A stretch of DNA of 64,000 nt from Streptomyces rubiginosohelvolus (GCF_014649875.1 NZ_BMTW01000016.1:123164-187163); one strand, 5' to 3'. Shown: positions 24,032 through 33,132, numbered from the stretch's first letter. The notes: a model not told the origin generated them from the sequence alone. Made by a program: numbers and translations.

Positions 24032-25018
24032 ATGGCCTTCACAGTGGTCCGGTTCAATCTCGTCGAGCCCGACGCCACCCCCGTATCGCTCTCGGCCCGC
24101 TACCGCGCCGCCCTGGAGATGGCGGCGTACGCGGACGAGCACGGCGTCGACACCGTGCAGACCGAGGAGCACCACGGGGTGGCGAACTCCTGGCTGCCCT
24201 CCCCGTTCACCTTCGCCGGAGCGGTCTTCGGCGCCACCCGCCGGATCGCGGTGACCGTCTCGGCGATCATCGGGCCGCTGCACGATCCGCTGCGGCTCGC
24301 GGAGGACATCGCGGTGCTGGACCTGCTGAGCGCGGGCCGCCTGGTGACGGTGGCGGGGATCGGCTACCGCCCGGAGGAGTACGAGCGGGCCGGGGTCGAG
24401 TGGGGCCGGCGCGGCAGGCTCCAGGACGAGCTGCTGGAGACGCTGCTGGCGGCATGGACCGGGGAGCCGTTCCCGTACCGGGGCCGTACGGTACGCGTCA
24501 CCCCGCGCCCGTACACGCGACCGCACCCGATGCTGCTGGTCGGCGGCAGCTCGCGGGCGGCGGCGCGGCGGGCGGCCCGGCTGGGGCTCCCGCTGTTCCC
24601 GAGCGCGCATCTGCCGGAGCTGGAGGCGTACTACCGGGAGCAGTGTGCCGAGCACGGGACGGAGGGCTTCTGCATGATGCCCGCGGAGCGCACCCCGCTG
24701 CTGCATGTCTCCGAGGACCCGGAGCGGACGTGGGCGCTGTACGGGGAGCACCTGCTGCACGAGGCGCGGACGTACGCCTCGTGGCAGTCCAAGGACATCC
24801 GCTCGGCGGTGCGCTCGGCGGCGACGACGGTGGCGGAGCTGCGCGAGGAGGGGGTGTACCGGATCGTGACGCCGGACGAACTGGCGGGCCTGGAGGCGGA
24901 TTCGCTGGTGCTGCATCCGCTGTGCGGGGGGATGCCGGTGGAGGAGGGGTGGCGGAGCCTGCGGCTGTTCTGCGGGGCGGTGGCCCGGGAGAGGCCGACG
25001 GCCCCGGCTCAAGGGTGA
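24032..25018 (+). CDS. LLM class flavin-dependent oxidoreductase
   Basis: A 328-residue luciferase-like monooxygenase family protein that would use FMN or F420 on an unknown substrate. The family TIM-barrel pattern is clear: AAYADEHGVDTVQTEEHH, GPLHDPLRLAEDIAVLDLLS, GRLVTVAGIGYRPEEYE and PMLLVGGSSRAAARRAARLG. Start is the ATG at 24032 (AFTVVRFNLVEPDATPV) with GAAGGGA upstream. Streptomycetes make F420, and cofC is in this window, but nothing here proves cofactor choice. It converges on glcP; its stop codon lies within the loop and right arm of a terminator hairpin. Confidence 0.88.
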   Translation: MAFTVVRFNLVEPDATPVSLSARYRAALEMAAYADEHGVDTVQTEEHHGVANSWLPSPFTFAGAVFGATRRIAVTVSAIIGPLHDPLRLAEDIAVLDLLSAGRLVTVAGIGYRPEEYERAGVEWGRRGRLQDELLETLLAAWTGEPFPYRGRTVRVTPRPYTRPHPMLLVGGSSRAAARRAARLGLPLFPSAHLPELEAYYREQCAEHGTEGFCMMPAERTPLLHVSEDPERTWALYGEHLLHEARTYASWQSKDIRSAVRSAATTVAELREEGVYRIVTPDELAGLEADSLVLHPLCGGMPVEEGWRSLRLFCGAVARERPTAPAQG

Positions 25019-25029
25019 GCCGGGGCCGT
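24998..25029. terminator. Terminator overlapping the stop codon of the LLM oxidoreductase
   Basis: A perfect 13-bp stem (acggccccggctc) with a six-base loop; the TGA at 25016-25018 falls at the loop/right-arm junction. It also faces the 3' end of glcP (25084). Confidence 0.72.
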
Positions 25030-25083
25030 CGGTGAAGAGGAGAGGGGCAGCGGGGATGGGCCCGTCTCCTCCCGTGCGGGGGG

Positions 25084-26505
25084 TCAGCCCATCTCCTCCA
25101 GCGTCTTGCCCTTGGTCTCCTTCACGAACTTGAGCACGAAGGGGATCGAGAGGACGGCGAAGCAGGCGTAGATGATGTACGTCCCGGAGAGGTTCCAGTC
25201 GGCCAGGCTCGGGAAGCTGGCGGTGATCGCCCAGTTGGCGATCCACTGCGCGAAGACGGCGACACCGAGGGCGGCGGCGCGCAGGCGGTTCGGGAACATC
25301 TCGCCCAGGAAGACCCAGACGACGACACCCCACGACAGGGCGAAGAAGAGCACGAAGACGTGGGCGGCGACCAGCGCCGTGGCGCCCTGGGCGGTGGGGA
25401 GCTTGCCGTCGACCAGGTCGGCGGAGAAGGCCCAGGCCTCGACGGCGAGCGCGACCGCCATACCGACGGAGCCGACGAGGGCGAGCGGCCTGCGGCCCAC
25501 CCGGTCGACCAGCACCATCGCGATCACCGTGCCGATGATGTTGATGATCGAGGTGGTGAACGAGTAGAAGAACGAGTCGGTCGGGTCGATGCCGACGGAC
25601 TGCCACAGCGTCGCCGAGTAGTAGAACGCCACGTTGATGCCGACGAGCTGCTGGAACATCGAGAGGCCGATGCCGACCCAGACGATCGGCAGGAAGAAGA
25701 AGCGGTTGCCGAGCAGGTCCTTGAAGGAGGACTTGTGCTCGCTGTGCATGGCGGTCTCGATCTCGGTCACGCGCGCGTCGAGGTCGATCTTGTCGCCCTC
25801 GACCTCTTCGAGGATCTTTCGGGCCTCGGCCTTCCGTCCGACCGAGATGAGGAAGCGCGGGGACTCGGGGATGGCGAAGGAGAGGAGCCCGTACAGGATG
25901 GCCGGGACGACCATCACGCCGAGCATCCACTGCCAGGCCTCCAGGCCCAGGATCTCGCCGCGCTGGTCGCCGTCGGCGATCTGCAGGACGGCGTAGTTGA
26001 CCAGCTGGGAGACGGCGATGCCGATGACGATCGCGGCCTGCTGGAAGGAGCCGAGCCGGCCGCGGTAGGCGGGCGGGGAGACCTCGGCGATGTAGGCCGG
26101 GCCGATCACGGAGGCCATGCCGATGGCGAAGCCGCCGATGATGCGCCACAGCGCCAGGTCCCAGAGAGCGAACGGCAGTGCGGAGCCGATCGCGCTGGCG
26201 GTGAAGAGCACCGAGGCGATCTGCATACAGCGGATGCGGCCGATCCGGTCCGCGATCCGGCCCGCGGTGGCGGCGCCGATCGCACAGCCGATCAGCGCGA
26301 TGGCGATGACCTGGGCGAGCGTTCCGGAACCGATGTCGTACCGGTCGCGGATCGCCTCGACGGCGCCGTTGATGACGGAGCTGTCGTAGCCGAAGAGGAA
26401 GCCGCCCATCGCGGCGGCCGCGGTGATGAAGATGACATGGCCGAGGTGGTCCGGGTGGGCCGCCCTCGCCCCGGACTCGGGTCCGTTCGCTGTGCTGCTG
26501 GTCAC
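25084..26505 (-). CDS. glcP: Glucose permease GlcP (MFS sugar porter)
   Basis: A 473-residue sugar-porter family transporter with 12 membrane segments; in Streptomyces GlcP is the main glucose/H+ symporter. Sugar-transporter signatures are present: GFLFGYDSSVINGAV in segment 1, RIADRIGRIRCM after segment 2, ESPRFLISVGRKAEARKIL in the central loop, VDRVGRRPLALVG after segment 8 and KFVKETKGKTLEEM at the end. The start is a GTG at 26505 with AGGAG six bases upstream. A good promoter lies about 105 bases upstream. It is a single-gene unit between the convergent oxidoreductase gene and smc. Confidence 0.9.
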   Translation of the reverse strand: MTSSTANGPESGARAAHPDHLGHVIFITAAAAMGGFLFGYDSSVINGAVEAIRDRYDIGSGTLAQVIAIALIGCAIGAATAGRIADRIGRIRCMQIASVLFTASAIGSALPFALWDLALWRIIGGFAIGMASVIGPAYIAEVSPPAYRGRLGSFQQAAIVIGIAVSQLVNYAVLQIADGDQRGEILGLEAWQWMLGVMVVPAILYGLLSFAIPESPRFLISVGRKAEARKILEEVEGDKIDLDARVTEIETAMHSEHKSSFKDLLGNRFFFLPIVWVGIGLSMFQQLVGINVAFYYSATLWQSVGIDPTDSFFYSFTTSIINIIGTVIAMVLVDRVGRRPLALVGSVGMAVALAVEAWAFSADLVDGKLPTAQGATALVAAHVFVLFFALSWGVVVWVFLGEMFPNRLRAAALGVAVFAQWIANWAITASFPSLADWNLSGTYIIYACFAVLSIPFVLKFVKETKGKTLEEMG

Positions 26506-26610
26506 GTGAACTCCTGATGCCTGGCCGGGGGTCAGACGTGGGGTGTGAGCCTTCCCAGTGGCGCACACCATCCGGCTCGCCACCACTTGAAGACCAAATC
26601 AACTTCGCAG

Positions 26611-26638
26611 AGGTTATGCGTTCAAGAATCGAAGTCAA
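26611..26638 (-). promoter_or_regulatory. Probable glcP promoter
   Basis: On the minus strand TTGACT (26638-26633), a 16-base spacer and TAACCT (26616-26611). A TTGA-N8-TCAA inverted repeat lies just downstream at 26588-26603 (plus strand ttga...tcaa) and could be an operator. Confidence 0.6.
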
Positions 26639-26710
26639 ACAGCGGGTCCGGTGCCGTGTACCCCGGGGTGGGCAAAAGGTGCGTTGAACCTCTGATGATT
26701 CGGTAAAGAG

Positions 26711-29700
26711 TCAGCGCAGCCGCTGGCTGATGACCTTCGAGACCCCGTCGCCCTGCATGGACACGCCGTACAGCGCGTCGGCGACCTCCATCGTCCGCTT
26801 CTGGTGGGTGATCACGATCAGCTGCGAGCTCTCCTGGAGCTCCTCCATGATCCGGATCAGGCGCTGGAGGTTCGTGTCGTCGAGCGCGGCCTCGACCTCG
26901 TCCATCACGTAGAACGGGCTGGGCCGGGCCTTGAAGATCGAGACCAGCAACGCCACCGCCGTCAGGGACCGCTCGCCGCCCGAGAGCAGGGAGAGCCGCT
27001 TCACCTTCTTGCCCGGCGGGCGGGCCTCGACGTCCACGCCGGTGGTGAGCATGTTGTCCGGGTCGGTGAGGATGAGCCGGCCCTCGCCGCCGGGGAAGAG
27101 CCGCGAGAAGACGCCCTCGAACTGCCGGGCGGTGTCGTGGTAGGCCTCGGTGAAGACCTGCTCGACCCGCTCGTCGACCTCCTTGATCACCTGGAGCAGA
27201 TCGGCCCGGGTCTTCTTCAGGTCTTCAAGCTGCTCGGACAGGAACTTGTGCCGTTCCTCCAGCGCCGAGAACTCCTCCAGCGCGAGCGGATTCACCTTCC
27301 CGAGTTGCTGGTACGCCCGTTCGGCCGACCGCAGCCGCTTCTCCTGCTCGGGCCGCCGGTACGGCTTCGGCTGGTTGCGCGGGTGCTCCGGATCCTCCGG
27401 CAGCTCCTCGCCCTCGGCGGCGGGCGACGGCGGTACGAGCTGGTCGGGGCCGTACTCGGAGACCAGCCCCGCGGGCTCCACGCCCAGCTCCTCCAGGGCC
27501 TTCGTCTCCAACTGCTCGATCCGCAGCCGCTTCTCGGCCCCCAGCACCTCGCCCCGGTGGACCGAGTCGGTGAGCTTGTCCAGCTCGCCCTTCAGCTCCC
27601 GGCCCCGGTCACGCTCGACGGCCAGCTCCCGCTCCCGCTCCCCCTTCGCCGCCTCGGCCGACGTCCGCTCCTCGTCGGCCCGTACGAGGGACACCTCGAC
27701 GTGCGCCAGCAGCTGACGGGCGCCCGAGGCGACGGCGGAGGCGACCTCGGCCTCGTACCGCAGCCGGGCCCGGCGCTGTTCGGCACGGGCGCGGGCCTCC
27801 CGTTCGGTCCGGGCGGCCCGGTCCAGCGCATCGGCGCGCCCGGCCAGCGCCTTGACCCGCTCCTCGTGCGTACGGGCCTGGAGCCGGGCCTCCATCTCGG
27901 TCTGGCGGGCGTTGGCCCCGTCGGCGGCGAGCCGGTCCCGGACGGAGGTGTCGGGCTCCTCCTCGGCCGGCGTCTCCTCGGCGACCAGCAGCCGCTCGGC
28001 CAGCTCCTCGGCCTCCTCGGTGGCCCGTTCCAGGGCTTCCTGGGCGCGGGCGGCGGAGGCGGTCATGCGCTCGGCCTCCCCCGCCGCACTCCGGGCCGTC
28101 CCGGCGAGCCGCCCGAGCTGCTGGGCGAACCCGGACTTCTCCCGCTCGGCCGCCCGGCGGTGCTCCCCCAGCTCCTCGACGAGCGCGGCCTGCTCGGTGC
28201 GCCGCTCCCCCGCCAGGCGCTGGGCCTCGGCCAGCTCCTCGCACCGTACGGCCAGGTCGGCCAGCTCGGCGGCGGCCTCGTCCACGGAGGCCTGCACCTC
28301 CAGCAGACTGGGCGCCCCGGCGGACCCGCCGTGCGCGAAGTGGGCGGAGAGCACGTCCCCCTCCCCGGTCACCGCGGTCAGCCCGGGCTGCGCGGCGACC
28401 AACTCCTCGGCGTCCTCCAGCGTCGCGACGACCACCATGCCCGTGACGAGGCGGCGGACGGCCCCGACGAGCGCGGCGGGCCCGCGCACGAGATCGGCGA
28501 CGGCGGGCGGGGCGAGGGCTGTGACCTGTTCTCCCGCACGGCCGTGCGGGAGAGGGACGACGGCAGCCGGGCCGGTAGGCGAAGACGCGGACCCGGGCTG
28601 ACCGGGAGCGCCACCCTGGCCGGGCAGCACGGCGGGCCCGGAGTGCGGAGCCTCGTCCCGTACGGGCGTCTGCTGGCCGGGTTGTCCGGGTACGGGGGCC
28701 TGCCCTCCGGACCGCTCGGGCGGGGGCACCTGCTCACCGGGCCGCCCCGGCACGGCCTCCTGCTCACCGGGTCCCCCCGGTACGGACTCCTGGCCACCCG
28801 GCTCTTCCCGACCGGCCGCCGACTCGCCGGACTGCTCCGGTACGTGGTGGGGCCGTGTCTCCGGAGCGCCGCCGGTCACCCCGCCCAGCAGCATCGCCGC
28901 GCGCCCCGCGTCCCGTTCGCGCAGGAGCCGGATCGCGGCGGCGGCGGTGGCCGGGTCCGTGACGGCCACCGCGTCCGCCGCCGTGCCGAGGGCGGCCGCG
29001 ACCGGGATCTCGTACCCGGGCTCGACGGTCAGCAGTTCGGCGGCGGGGCCGAGGAGGCCGGCGAGCCGGTCCCGGGCGCCGAGCAGCGCGCCCGTGCCGT
29101 CCTTGCGGCGGAGACCCAGGGCCAGCGCCTCGTGCCGGGCCGCGACCGCCGCCCGCCTGCGCTCGGCGGCGGTGGCTTCGTCGCGGGCGGCGCTGTGGGC
29201 GGCCTGGGCCCCGGCCAGGGCCCGCTTGGCCTCCTCGTGGCGGGCGGTCAGCTCCTCGTCGTCCGCGTTCAGGCCCTCGACCTCGGCCTTGAGCTGCTCG
29301 TACTCCTCCTGGGCGGCTACCGCGCGCTCCTGGGCCTCGTCACGGGAGGCTGCCAGCCGGTCGATCTCGGCCTGGGCCGAACCGGCCCGGCTGCGGGCCG
29401 CGTTGACCTGGCCGTTCAGCCGGGCGAGCCCTTCGCGCCGGTCGGCGATGGCGCGGGCCGCGTCCTTGAGCCGGCGTTCCTCGGCGGCCAGCTCGCGTTC
29501 CAGGTCGGCGCGGTGGGCAACGGTGTCCTCCAGCGCGTGTTCGGCCGCCTCCAGGGCCGCCGTCAGCTCCGCCTCCTGCTCGCGGATCCGGGCCGCCTCG
29601 CGCTCCAGGTCCTCGGGGTCGCGGCCGCGGCGCTCCTCGGCGGGCGCCTCGGAGGCGCTGCGGACCCGGGCGTCGGCCAGCGAGACCGTGCCGCGGACCC

Positions 29701-30595
29701 GCTCGGCGAGCTGCGAGAGCTCGTACCAGGTCTGCTGGGCGCGCTGGAGCCGGGGCGCGAGCCGGCGCACCTCGCCCTCCAGCTCGGCCTCGCGGAGGAG
29801 GGCCGTCTTCAGCTCGGCCTCGGCTGCGTCCTTGCGCTTCTTCAGCTCCGCCTCGTCGGCGATCTCGTCGCGCAGCGCGTCCCGCAGGGTCACCAGGTCG
29901 TCGGCGAGGAGCCGGAGCCGCGCGTCGCGCAGGTCGGCCTGGATGACGGCGGCCCGGCGGGCGACGGCGGCCTGCCGGCCGAGCGGCTTGAGCTGGCGGC
30001 GCAGTTCGTCGGTGAGGTCCTGGACCCGGGCCAGGTTGGCGCCCATCGCGTCCAGCTTCCGGAGCGCCTTCTCTTTCCGCTTGCGGTGCTTGAGCACGCC
30101 CGCGGCCTCCTCGATGAAGGCCCGGCGGCCCATCGGGTCGGCGTGCAGGACGGAGTCCAACTGGCCCTGCCCGACGATGACGTGCATCTCGCGCCCGATA
30201 CCGGAGTCGGAGAGGAGTTCCTGGATGTCGAGCAGCCGGCAGGTGTCGCCGTTGATCTGGTATTCGCTGCCGCCATTGCGGAACATGATCCGAGTGATCG
30301 TCACTTCGGCGTACTCGATGGGCAATGCGCCGTCGGAATTGTCGATGGTCAGCGATACTTCGGCGCGGCCGAGCGGCGGCCGCCCGGTCGTCCCGGCGAA
30401 GATCACGTCTTCCATCTTGCCGCCGCGCAGGGATTTGGCCCCTTGTTCCCCCATGACCCAGGAGAGCGCGTCCACCACATTGGATTTGCCGGATCCATTG
30501 GGTCCGACGACACAGGTGATCCCCGGTTCGAACCGCAGGGTGGTGGCGGACGCGAACGATTTGAAACCACGCAGGGTCAGGGCCTTGAGGTGCAC
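26711..30595 (-). CDS. smc: Chromosome segregation ATPase SMC with a repeat insertion at the hinge
   Basis: SMC forms rings with ScpA/ScpB that compact and segregate chromosomes. The 1294-residue product has Walker A GPNGSGKSNV (31-40), long coiled-coil arms, a hinge, and the C-terminal ABC signature LSLLSGGERSLTAVALL with Walker B FYVMDEVEAALDDTN. It starts at a GTG at 30595 (HLKALTLRGFKSFASA). It is about 100 residues longer than most actinobacterial SMCs because of an insertion at about residues 571-692, in the hinge, rich in Pro, Gly, Gln and Glu and including five decapeptide repeats (600-649). The reading frame is intact throughout. Downstream of a coiled-coil gene with a terminator between them. 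Confidence 0.95.
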   Translation of the reverse strand: MHLKALTLRGFKSFASATTLRFEPGITCVVGPNGSGKSNVVDALSWVMGEQGAKSLRGGKMEDVIFAGTTGRPPLGRAEVSLTIDNSDGALPIEYAEVTITRIMFRNGGSEYQINGDTCRLLDIQELLSDSGIGREMHVIVGQGQLDSVLHADPMGRRAFIEEAAGVLKHRKRKEKALRKLDAMGANLARVQDLTDELRRQLKPLGRQAAVARRAAVIQADLRDARLRLLADDLVTLRDALRDEIADEAELKKRKDAAEAELKTALLREAELEGEVRRLAPRLQRAQQTWYELSQLAERVRGTVSLADARVRSASEAPAEERRGRDPEDLEREAARIREQEAELTAALEAAEHALEDTVAHRADLERELAAEERRLKDAARAIADRREGLARLNGQVNAARSRAGSAQAEIDRLAASRDEAQERAVAAQEEYEQLKAEVEGLNADDEELTARHEEAKRALAGAQAAHSAARDEATAAERRRAAVAARHEALALGLRRKDGTGALLGARDRLAGLLGPAAELLTVEPGYEIPVAAALGTAADAVAVTDPATAAAAIRLLRERDAGRAAMLLGGVTGGAPETRPHHVPEQSGESAAGREEPGGQESVPGGPGEQEAVPGRPGEQVPPPERSGGQAPVPGQPGQQTPVRDEAPHSGPAVLPGQGGAPGQPGSASSPTGPAAVVPLPHGRAGEQVTALAPPAVADLVRGPAALVGAVRRLVTGMVVVATLEDAEELVAAQPGLTAVTGEGDVLSAHFAHGGSAGAPSLLEVQASVDEAAAELADLAVRCEELAEAQRLAGERRTEQAALVEELGEHRRAAEREKSGFAQQLGRLAGTARSAAGEAERMTASAARAQEALERATEEAEELAERLLVAEETPAEEEPDTSVRDRLAADGANARQTEMEARLQARTHEERVKALAGRADALDRAARTEREARARAEQRRARLRYEAEVASAVASGARQLLAHVEVSLVRADEERTSAEAAKGERERELAVERDRGRELKGELDKLTDSVHRGEVLGAEKRLRIEQLETKALEELGVEPAGLVSEYGPDQLVPPSPAAEGEELPEDPEHPRNQPKPYRRPEQEKRLRSAERAYQQLGKVNPLALEEFSALEERHKFLSEQLEDLKKTRADLLQVIKEVDERVEQVFTEAYHDTARQFEGVFSRLFPGGEGRLILTDPDNMLTTGVDVEARPPGKKVKRLSLLSGGERSLTAVALLVSIFKARPSPFYVMDEVEAALDDTNLQRLIRIMEELQESSQLIVITHQKRTMEVADALYGVSMQGDGVSKVISQRLR
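28649..28798 (-). repeat. Five degenerate 30-bp repeats inside smc
   Basis: In frame these encode decapeptides GGQESVPGGP, GEQEAVPGRP, GEQVPPPERS, GGQAPVPGQP and GQQTPVRDEA (residues 600-649), consensus G-x-Q-x-x-V-P-x-x-P. A perfect 24-bp palindrome (tctcccgcacgg and complement) lies nearby in the same insertion at 28530-28553. Confidence 0.8.
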
Positions 30596-30936
30596 GCCGC
30601 CGGACTCTACCTTTCGCTCTCGGTTTCGCTGATGAAGGTGCAGGGCACATCAGACGGTAAGCGAAGGGGGGCAGGTCAGGGGGGTGGCCGTCGGGCAAAG
30701 AAAAAGGGACGCCGAAGCGTCCCTGTGAATCTTGTTCGACGTCGCTGTGCAGCCTGCGTCGCCGTTCATCCAGCTGTGGCCCGCGCCGTGCATCGTCGAA
30801 CGACCGGACATCGGCATCCCCGACGGTGCGGGGACCCCGGTGTTCGGGGACGGCGATCCGTGACGCAGGACGGATCAGAGAGATTCCGAGGCTATGGAGC
30901 GTGCCCGGCCCGACCGGCCCGAAGGGGCCGTCACGG
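30596..30936 (-). other. Intergenic region upstream of smc
   Basis: No gene seen. It contains the terminator at 30696-30723 and, nearer smc, an A/T-richer 70 bases that should hold the smc promoter; no hexamer pair is convincing. Confidence 0.4.
30696..30723 (-). terminator. Canonical rho-independent terminator
   Basis: Minus strand: GGGACGC, a TTCG tetraloop, GCGTCCC, then TTTTTCTTT. It ends the transcript of the small coiled-coil gene (stop at 30937), some 210 bases upstream. Confidence 0.9.
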
Positions 30937-31149
30937 TCAGGTCAGTGCAGGCTCGCCCTGGGGTACGTCGATGTCGATGCTGTCGAGCAGCGACTCCTGG
31001 TGCTGGGCGGCGGCGTTGAGCGCGTCGTTCTCGTCCTGGATCCGGGTGAGCTCGGATTCCAGGTCCTGGACGCGCTGCTGGAGCCGTCGCATCTCGGCGA
31101 GGAGTCGCGGATCGGAACCGCCGACGTAACCGAGAAGCGCCTTTGCCAT
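30937..31149 (-). CDS. Small coiled-coil protein, function unknown
   Basis: A 70-residue protein. After MAKALLGYVGGSDPRLLAEM it is one continuous heptad-rich helix (RRLQQRVQDLESELTRIQDE and on to about residue 60), ending in an acidic, flexible tail. The ATG at 31149 has GGAGG about eight bases upstream. It lies between acyP and smc on the same strand and is closed by a strong terminator, so it is its own unit. I recall similar small proteins at this site in other streptomycetes but know no function; a partner role in DNA or division complexes is speculation from its place. Confidence 0.75.
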   Translation of the reverse strand: MAKALLGYVGGSDPRLLAEMRRLQQRVQDLESELTRIQDENDALNAAAQHQESLLDSIDIDVPQGEPALT

Positions 31150-31588
31150 GATGGATGGTCCTCCACAATGAGTGACCGACCGATGCGGTGTGGGTCGTCA
31201 GGGGATCGCACCCGCGGTGCTCGGCAGGGCTCTGTCACCACTGCGGTTCTGCTGCTAATCAGCTCTACCGAACAGCTAAGGTGCGCGGGGTTTTCAGCGT
31301 CTCACCAAAAAGTTTGACGGTCAACACGATCACACCCTGTGTACCCGGGTGTCCCGGGGGCGCGCGGCCGGACGATCATGCGGCGCGACTCTCCTGCGGG
31401 ACCCCGAGGGGTGTGCGGATCTTCGTCGATGCCGCAGCCTTGCACGACATCCCGCTTCTGGCAACCATCGGTCCCCGCCGGGTCCCGTCGCAGGTCATTT
31501 CGGGTGCGGGGGCCCGAGCGGACGTTCCGGTGACCGTTCGGCGCGCGGCGTTCACGGAGCGGATCGGAAGCACGCGCTCCGGGCGGGA
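31150..31588. other. 439-base gap without a recognised gene
   Basis: Holds the promoter of the coiled-coil gene. Around 31311-31326 there is an imperfect palindrome (gtttgacggtcaac) embedded in an A/T-richer patch; the remainder is high-GC without an ORF that looks coding. A small RNA is possible but I see no definite structure. Confidence 0.35.
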
Positions 31589-31870
31589 TCAGCGGATGGC
31601 GAATCCGTCGTATCCACCGCGCGGGGTGTCCCAGATCTCAGTGACTCCGTCCACGCGCCCGGGTGTGTCGCCGGACCGCAGCCAGTCCAGCAGACGGTGG
31701 CAATTCTCACGCCGGCCTTCGGCGACGACCTGCACCCTGCCGTCGTCGAGATTGAGGGCGAACCCGATGAGCCCACCGATCTCCAAAGCGTTTGCCCTGG
31801 TGAACCAACGGAAGCCTACTTGCTGTACTCGGCCGCGTACCCAGACGACGAGGCGTGCTTCTTCGTTCAT
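31589..31870 (-). CDS. acyP: Acylphosphatase
   Basis: A 93-residue acylphosphatase that hydrolyses carboxyl-phosphate bonds. The active-site loop GRVQQVGFRWF carries the catalytic Arg21, and Asn40 (GFALNLDDGRVQVVAEG) is the second catalytic residue; both match the family pattern. The end, GYDGFAIR, has the usual FxxR-type close. Start at the ATG at 31870. It lies two genes upstream of smc, divergent from the CAP-domain gene. Length is typical. Confidence 0.93.
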   Translation of the reverse strand: MNEEARLVVWVRGRVQQVGFRWFTRANALEIGGLIGFALNLDDGRVQVVAEGRRENCHRLLDWLRSGDTPGRVDGVTEIWDTPRGGYDGFAIR

Positions 31871-32107
31871 GCCCGAACGCTAACCGGCCAATTGCTCAAG
31901 AAGCACGCCGCCCCCTTTCACCCATGGGCTACAGTCCCGTCGCAACAGCCTCACTCGATCGGGTGAGTATCGGACGGGTATCGACGGAAAGTCGATCAAG
32001 CGACATTCGCTCCGCGTCGATCGCATTCGATCATCAGGGCCGTTCAGCAAACGGGGCAATCGCGTGACGTCGCAGGCGGCGTCCGGAGTATCAGGAAGGC
32101 ACAGCGC

Positions 32108-33058
32108 ATGGGACGCCACCGACGATCCGCCGCAGGCCCCGCCGCTGAAGAACCCGCGGCCGGGGCCGCTTCCCGGCGCCGGGGCACGCGCCGGAAGAAG
32201 TCCGCCGTGCCGATCCGGACCGGGCTCCTCGGCGTCTCGGCGGCTGTGGCCGTCGGAGCGGTGGCCGTCGCCTCGGGTCTGATCCCCGGCAGCGACACGT
32301 ACACCACCGGCTCCCCCACCGCCTCCGACCAGGTGCGCACCGGCGGCGCTCCGGACCTGCTGACGCAGGGCGGCAGCTCCACCGCGCCGGCCGACCGGTC
32401 CTCCTCCCCCGCGAGCCGGGGCAGCGAGCGTCCGGAGGCGCCGAGCACGTCGCCGTCGAAGACGCCGTCCAAGACGCCCTCGCCTTCGAAGACCTCGAAG
32501 GCCCCGTCGAAGTCGGCCGCGCCCTCCACGTCGAAGAAGCCGGCCGCCACCCCGTCGAAGAAGTCGAAGGCCCCCACCACGGCCCCGGAGAAGAGCTCCT
32601 CCCCGGCGAGCAAGGCTCCGGCACCGACGAAGACCTCCGCCGCCCCGCCACCCAGCAAGAAGCCGAGCCCTTCCCCGACCGACGCCTCCGCACGCAGCGA
32701 GGTGCTGGCCCTGGTGAACCAGGAGCGCGCGAAGGTCGGCTGCTCCCCGCTCTCCACCAGCGCCCCGCTGACCTCGCTCGCCCAGAACTTCAGCGAGGAC
32801 ATGGCGGCCCGCGGATTCTTCGACCACACGGACCCGGACGGCGACACCCCCTGGGACCGCGCCGCGCAGGCGGGCGTCCAGGGGCTGGCGGCGGAGAACA
32901 TCGCCCGCGGCCAGGCGGACGCCCAGGCCGTGATGGAGGGCTGGATGAACAGCGAAGGCCACCGGGCGAACATTCTCAACTGCGACTACAAGACCATCGG
33001 CATCGGTGTCCACGAGGGCTCCGGCGGCCCGTGGTGGGTCCAGAACTTCGGCTTCTGA
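32108..33058 (+). CDS. Secreted CAP-domain protein (SCP/PR1-like)
   Basis: A 316-residue exported protein. A basic N-terminus (RRRGTRRKKSAVPIRTG) leads into a hydrophobic segment (about residues 37-60, GLLGVSAAVAVGAVAVASGL), then about 130 residues of Ser/Pro/Lys/Thr linker with repeated PSKTPS-like units, and a C-terminal CAP domain (about 197-316): LALVNQERAKVGCSPLS, FFDHTDPDGDTPWDRA, AENIARGQ, GWMNSEGHRANILN and IGIGVHEGSGGPWWVQNFG. The His/Glu residues of the CAP cavity are there. Such domains are found in secreted streptomycete proteins linked to spore or envelope biology. A terminator hairpin follows at 33080-33120. Confidence 0.9.
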   Translation: MGRHRRSAAGPAAEEPAAGAASRRRGTRRKKSAVPIRTGLLGVSAAVAVGAVAVASGLIPGSDTYTTGSPTASDQVRTGGAPDLLTQGGSSTAPADRSSSPASRGSERPEAPSTSPSKTPSKTPSPSKTSKAPSKSAAPSTSKKPAATPSKKSKAPTTAPEKSSSPASKAPAPTKTSAAPPPSKKPSPSPTDASARSEVLALVNQERAKVGCSPLSTSAPLTSLAQNFSEDMAARGFFDHTDPDGDTPWDRAAQAGVQGLAAENIARGQADAQAVMEGWMNSEGHRANILNCDYKTIGIGVHEGSGGPWWVQNFGF

Positions 33059-33079
33059 CCGACCAGCCCGGTCTCCTTG

Positions 33080-33120
33080 CTCCCGTACAGCGCTCCCTCG
33101 GGGTGAGCGCTGTACGGGAG
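33080..33120. terminator. 16-bp stem hairpin between the CAP gene and the HxlR gene
   Basis: ctcccgtacagcgctc pairs perfectly with its complement across a nine-base loop. It ends 12 bases before the HxlR start, so it is probably the CAP-gene terminator and may double as an operator overlapping the HxlR promoter (TAAGCT at 33121). Confidence 0.75.
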
Positions 33121-33132
33121 TAAGCTTTTGGT

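Noticed and set aside
26585..26605. A DasR site upstream of glcP
   Set aside because: Only a TGGTCT half-site is present; the other half of the DasR consensus is absent.
26804..31129. A 1441-codon open frame antisense to smc
   Set aside because: Composition is that of a shadow frame in very GC-rich DNA (Leu/Gly/Arg-rich, no domains), and smc on the other strand is unmistakable.
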